From positions 3,205,825 through 3,269,824 of the forward strand of contig NZ_KB910516.1 of the NCBI RefSeq assembly GCF_000372825.1: a stretch of 64,000 nt of DNA, in the 5' to 3' direction. The stretch's first letter is position 1; the number at the start of each line of letters is the position of its first letter. Below the pieces are notes generated by a model. It saw nothing but the letters and a program-made list of their open reading frames with translations, was not told where the DNA came from and made no database searches. The translations under genes and the position numbers were made by a program. Source of the DNA: Methylobacterium sp. 77. GTDB taxonomy: Bacteria > Pseudomonadota > Alphaproteobacteria > Rhizobiales > Beijerinckiaceae. Below are positions 60,816-64,000 of the stretch, in pieces.

Positions 60816-62042
60816 ATGCGGCGTGTCGTGATCACCGGGATGGGCATCGTCTCGTCCATCGGCAACAACACCCAGGAAGTCCTCGCCTCCCTGCGCGAGG
60901 CGAAGTCGGGCATCAGCCGTTCGGCCTCCTATGCCGAACTCGGCTTCCGCAGCCAGGTCGAGGGTCGTCCCAGCATCGACCCCGAGGGTGTCGTCGATCG
61001 GCGTGCCATGCGGTTCCACGGCGGCGGCACCGCCTGGAACCACATCGCCATGGATCAGGCCATCAGCGATGCCGGCCTCGAGGCGGGAGACGTCTCGAAC
61101 GACCGCACCGGGATCATCATGGGATCCGGCGGCCCCTCGACGAAGGCGATCGTCGAATCGGCCAACATCGCCAGGGAGAAGGGTCCCAAGCGCGTCGGCC
61201 CCTTCGCCGTGCCCAAGGCGATGTGCTCGACCGCCTCGGCGACGCTCGCGACCTTCTTCAAGATCAAGGGCGTGAACTATTCGATCTCGTCCGCCTGCGC
61301 GACGTCCAATCACTGCATCGGCAATGCCGCTGAAGTGATCCAGGGCGGACGTCAGGACATCATCTTCGCCGGCGGCTGCGAGGATCTCGACTGGACCCTG
61401 TCGGTCCTGTTCGATGCGATGGGCGCCATGTCCTCGCGCTACAACGACACCCCCGCCCGCGCCTCCCGTGCCTACGACGTCAATCGCGACGGGTTCGTGA
61501 TCGCGGGCGGCGCCGGCGTCCTCGTGCTCGAGGAATTGGAGCACGCCAAGGCGCGCGGCGCGCGGATCTACGGTGAACTCGCCGGCTACGGCGCCACCTC
61601 GGACGGCCACGACATGGTGGCGCCGTCGGGCGAGGGCGCGGTGCGCTGCATGCGCCAGGCCATGGAAGGCCTGAAGGGCGCCAGGATCGACTACATCAAC
61701 CCCCATGCCACGGCGACGCCGGTGGGCGATCTCAAGGAGATCGAGGCGATCCGCGAGGTCTTCGGACGTGGCGACGATTGCCCGCCGATCTCGGGCACCA
61801 AGTCGCTGACCGGGCATTCGCTCGGCGCGACCGGGGTGCATGAGGCGATCTATTCCCTGCTGATGATGCAGAACGGCTTCATCTGCGAGAGCGCGCATAT
61901 CGACGAGCTCGATCCGGCCTTCGCCGACATGCCGATCCTTCGCCAGCGCCGCGACAACGTCCAGCTCGGCCATGTCGTGTCGAACTCGTTCGGCTTCGGG
62001 GGCACCAATTCCACGCTCGTGCTGAAGCATATCGACGCCTGA
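60816..62042 (+). CDS. fabB: 3-Oxoacyl-ACP synthase I FabB
   Basis: 408 residues. The Cys nucleophile is in [16 protein letters not shown]; the two His partners are in [12 protein letters not shown] and [12 protein letters not shown]. FabB elongates the cis-3-decenoyl-ACP from FabA for unsaturated fatty acids. The gene has GAGAAGAGCG before its ATG. A small possible membrane-protein gene lies between it and fabI. Confidence 0.96.
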   Translation: MRRVVITGMGIVSSIGNNTQEVLASLREAKSGISRSASYAELGFRSQVEGRPSIDPEGVVDRRAMRFHGGGTAWNHIAMDQAISDAGLEAGDVSNDRTGIIMGSGGPSTKAIVESANIAREKGPKRVGPFAVPKAMCSTASATLATFFKIKGVNYSISSACATSNHCIGNAAEVIQGGRQDIIFAGGCEDLDWTLSVLFDAMGAMSSRYNDTPARASRAYDVNRDGFVIAGGAGVLVLEELEHAKARGARIYGELAGYGATSDGHDMVAPSGEGAVRCMRQAMEGLKGARIDYINPHATATPVGDLKEIEAIREVFGRGDDCPPISGTKSLTGHSLGATGVHEAIYSLLMMQNGFICESAHIDELDPAFADMPILRQRRDNVQLGHVVSNSFGFGGTNSTLVLKHIDA

Positions 62043-62153
62043 ACCGCAGCGCCTGCGGAACTCGACTTCGGCCGTACCGGCATGCCTCCGGCCTCTTCGT
62101 CCGGAACCGCGGATTCAACCTCGCGTTTCATGGATGAGGCGGGCGAGGACGCG

Positions 62154-62276
62154 ATGGTCGTGATGATGATTTCTCTGATCGCCGTCGGCAGCGTCGGCAT
62201 CGCGGCGGTGGCCTGCATCCGCTCCAAGCAGGCGTTGTTCGATACAGCCCTCGACGAGACGCGCGGTTACTTCTGA
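62154..62276 (+). CDS. Possible small membrane protein between fabB and fabI
   Basis: A 40-residue frame with one membrane helix (VVMMISLIAVGSVGIAAVACI) and a polar tail (RSKQALFDTALDETRGYF). GAGG lies 8 bases before the ATG. Small single-helix proteins of this size are often missed. Not assigned to a family; existence uncertain. Confidence 0.35.
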   Translation: MVVMMISLIAVGSVGIAAVACIRSKQALFDTALDETRGYF

Positions 62277-62431
62277 TCACCTGCCTCTCGTGGCGCGTTT
62301 GGGCGACGGCGAGACCTCGGTATCCTCATCATCATCGACACCGGATTGGACAGTCCATCGACGCCCGCGCTAAGCGTCCTCACAACAGCCGGACGTCTCG
62401 GGACTTCGGCGCGATGGACGCGGGGAAACGC

Positions 62432-63259
62432 ATGACGGGTTTGATGGCAGGCAAGCGTGGCCTGATCCTGGGTGTCGCCAACGATCATTCCATCGCCTGG
62501 GGCATTGCCAAGGCCCTTCATGACCATGGGGCGAAACTCGCCTTCACCTATCAGGGCGAAGCCCTGGGCCGTCGCGTCAAGCCGCTGGCAGCCTCCCTCG
62601 GCTCCGACATCGTCATCCCCTGCGATGTGGAAGACATCGCCAGCGTGGATTCCTTGTTCGAGGCTCTCGACGGGCATTTCCCGGACGGGATCGATTTCGT
62701 GGTCCACGCCATCGGCTTCTCGGACAAGGCGCAGCTCAAGGGCCGCTACGTCGATGTGACCAGCCGGGAGAACTTCTCGCGGACCATGGTCATCTCGTGC
62801 TTCTCCTTCACCGAGATCGCGCAGCGCGCGGCCAAGCGCATGCGCAAGGGCGGCTCGATGCTGACGCTGACCTATGGCGGCTCGACCCGGATCATGCCGA
62901 ACTACAACGTCATGGGCGTCGCGAAAGCGGCGCTCGAAGCCTCCGTGCGCTATCTCGCCGGCGATCTCGGCCCGGAGGGAATCCGCGTCAACGCCCTCTC
63001 GGCGGGCCCGATGCGGACCCTGGCCGGCGCGGGCATCGCCGATGCGCGCCTGATGTTCAACCATCAGCGCGCCCACGCCCCCTTGCGTCGCACGGTGACG
63101 CTGGAAGAGGTCGGCGGCTCGGCGGTCTACCTGCTCTCGGACCTGTCCGGCGGCGTCACCGGCGAAGTCCATTTCGTCGATTCCGGCTACAACATCATCT
63201 CGATGCCGCGGCCCGACGTCCTGCAGGCCCAGGACGAGGCCGGCGTCGCCGACACCTGA
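62432..63259 (+). CDS. fabI: Enoyl-ACP reductase FabI
   Basis: 275 residues of SDR type. The opening GLMAGKRGLILGVANDHSIAWGIA is characteristic, and the catalytic Tyr/Lys are in YNVMGVAKAAL. FabI performs the last step of each fatty acid elongation cycle and is the target of triclosan-type inhibitors. The ATG at 62432 has GGGGAAA upstream; 62414 is an alternative. Confidence 0.95.
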   Translation: MTGLMAGKRGLILGVANDHSIAWGIAKALHDHGAKLAFTYQGEALGRRVKPLAASLGSDIVIPCDVEDIASVDSLFEALDGHFPDGIDFVVHAIGFSDKAQLKGRYVDVTSRENFSRTMVISCFSFTEIAQRAAKRMRKGGSMLTLTYGGSTRIMPNYNVMGVAKAALEASVRYLAGDLGPEGIRVNALSAGPMRTLAGAGIADARLMFNHQRAHAPLRRTVTLEEVGGSAVYLLSDLSGGVTGEVHFVDSGYNIISMPRPDVLQAQDEAGVADT

Positions 63260-63287
63260 TCCCCTGCGGGGTCAGGCATCCGGGGGG

Positions 63288-64000
63288 TCAGGCATCCGGA
63301 ACGGCGGCGGTTTCGGGCCGGTTGCTCTCGACCAGCCCGAGGATGTCGTCCCAGCGGGACACGAAGGCGGCGACGCAGGCCGGATCGAAATGGGTGCCCG
63401 CATGCTCTTCGAGATGCCGGCGCGCGGCCTCGGGCGTCCAGGCCTTCTTGTAGACCCGCTCCGAGATCAGGGCATCGAACACGTCGGCGACGGCGACGAT
63501 GCGTCCCGCGAGAGGGATCTGCGTCGTGCCGAGCCCCTGGGGATAGCCGCCGCCGTCCCAGCGCTCATGATGGGTCAGGGCGATGTCGGAGGCGAGCTGC
63601 AGCAGGTGCGACGGGCTGTCGTGGAGCATGCGGTAGCCGCGGATCGCATGCTGCTTCATCTCCTCGCGCTCACTCTCGCTCAGAGGCCCCGGCTTCATCA
63701 GGATGCTGTCGGGAATACTGATCTTGCCGATGTCGTGCATCGTCGAGGCCAGCGCGATATCGTTGGCATCGGCCTCCGACAGGCCGAGCCCCTCGGCGAT
63801 GGCGATGGCGCAGCCGGCGACGCGCGTCAGGTGATCCCCCGCCTGATCGTCCCGGAACTCGGCCGCCAGCATCAGGCGACGGATGATTTCACGCTCCCGC
63901 AGGGCCGCCTCGGTACGGGCGCGATCGATATTGCGGTTCATCGCATCGGATTGCCGGTCGAGGAGCTGGCGCGCCAGGGTGAGTTCGATGAGGCTGCAGA
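63288..64000 (-). CDS. HD-GYP domain response regulator, 5' end outside the window
   Basis: At least 237 codons are visible, and the frame stays open to the window edge. The catalytic HD-GYP domain has HDIGK and THHERWDGGGYPQGL, the residues needed for cyclic-di-GMP hydrolysis. The segment before it (SLIELTLARQLLDRQSDAMNRNID...) is the usual linker after a receiver domain, so the full protein is probably a response regulator with a c-di-GMP phosphodiesterase output. The internal ATG at 63941 should not be taken as the real start. Confidence 0.88.
   Translation of the reverse strand, partial: CSLIELTLARQLLDRQSDAMNRNIDRARTEAALREREIIRRLMLAAEFRDDQAGDHLTRVAGCAIAIAEGLGLSEADANDIALASTMHDIGKISIPDSILMKPGPLSESEREEMKQHAIRGYRMLHDSPSHLLQLASDIALTHHERWDGGGYPQGLGTTQIPLAGRIVAVADVFDALISERVYKKAWTPEAARRHLEEHAGTHFDPACVAAFVSRWDDILGLVESNRPETAAVPDA

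Noticed and set aside
1..64000. tRNA, rRNA, CRISPR arrays, insertion sequences or prophage
   Set aside because: None seen on reading through; the repeats found are only short, two-copy ones. A tRNAscan or IS search would be decisive.

Overview
The window is high-GC, densely coded alphaproteobacterial chromosome, most likely Methylobacterium or Methylorubrum. The pointers are a MeaB chaperone that matches my memory of the M. extorquens protein, an 8-vinyl reductase for bacteriochlorophyll (bciA), an Irr-type Fur regulator with a GCP heme motif, MucR, PhoH, a LOG-type cytokinin enzyme and a TRAP transporter with GntR control. I saw no rRNA, tRNA, CRISPR array, insertion sequence or prophage. 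Species-level placement is inference.

Layout. 44-5023 (all minus): sterol-desaturase-like membrane oxidase, bciA, an MFS exporter and a GC-poorer family 2 glycosyltransferase. 5323-12909 (minus): a tightly coupled six-gene operon coding for a discrete acyl carrier protein, an acyl-CoA-dehydrogenase-like flavoprotein, an amino acid:[carrier protein] ligase, a DUF1839 protein, a cytoplasmic GH2/beta-mannosidase-like protein and a double alpha/beta hydrolase. 13360-18655: Atm1-type ABC transporter, LysM protein, LOG protein and a BrnT/BrnA toxin-antitoxin pair. 18786-22631: TRAP transporter operon diverging from a GntR regulator. 22760-26916: chemoreceptor, a second GntR regulator and glucose-6-phosphate dehydrogenase. 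27727-39946: DyP peroxidase, short-chain dehydrogenase, L,D-transpeptidase, VOC protein, a lipoprotein hydrolase, meaB overlapping a pyroglutamyl-peptidase-like gene, a CsbD-like protein, DUF4279, and a patatin / acetoacetate decarboxylase / 3-hydroxybutyrate dehydrogenase operon. 40184-54443: accA, YafK-type L,D-transpeptidase, a His/Met-rich exported peptide, phoH, a UvrD-type helicase, an AsmA protein, oligopeptidase and mucR. 54618-64000: DUF6456, sufE, a PAS/HWE kinase, a 2-hydroxyacid dehydrogenase, an SH3 protein, irr diverging from fabA-fabB-fabI, and the 3' part of an HD-GYP response regulator cut by the window edge.

The best candidate for an undescribed system is the 5323-12909 operon. 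The ligase keeps the three zinc ligands of the Bradyrhizobium amino acid:[carrier protein] ligases, at the spacing I recall. It should load a small amino acid on the ACP encoded by the first gene. The flavoprotein between them lacks the catalytic glutamate of true acyl-CoA dehydrogenases, so it may oxidise or N-hydroxylate the carrier-bound amino acid. The DUF1839 protein, the GH2 protein and the double hydrolase would then transfer, trim or release the product. The chemistry is inference; the gene order and motifs are visible.

Elsewhere the window is mostly housekeeping: cell-wall cross-linking (two L,D-transpeptidases, LysM, SH3), fatty acid synthesis (accA, fabA, fabB, fabI), ketone-body and polyhydroxybutyrate-type metabolism, and iron control through Irr.
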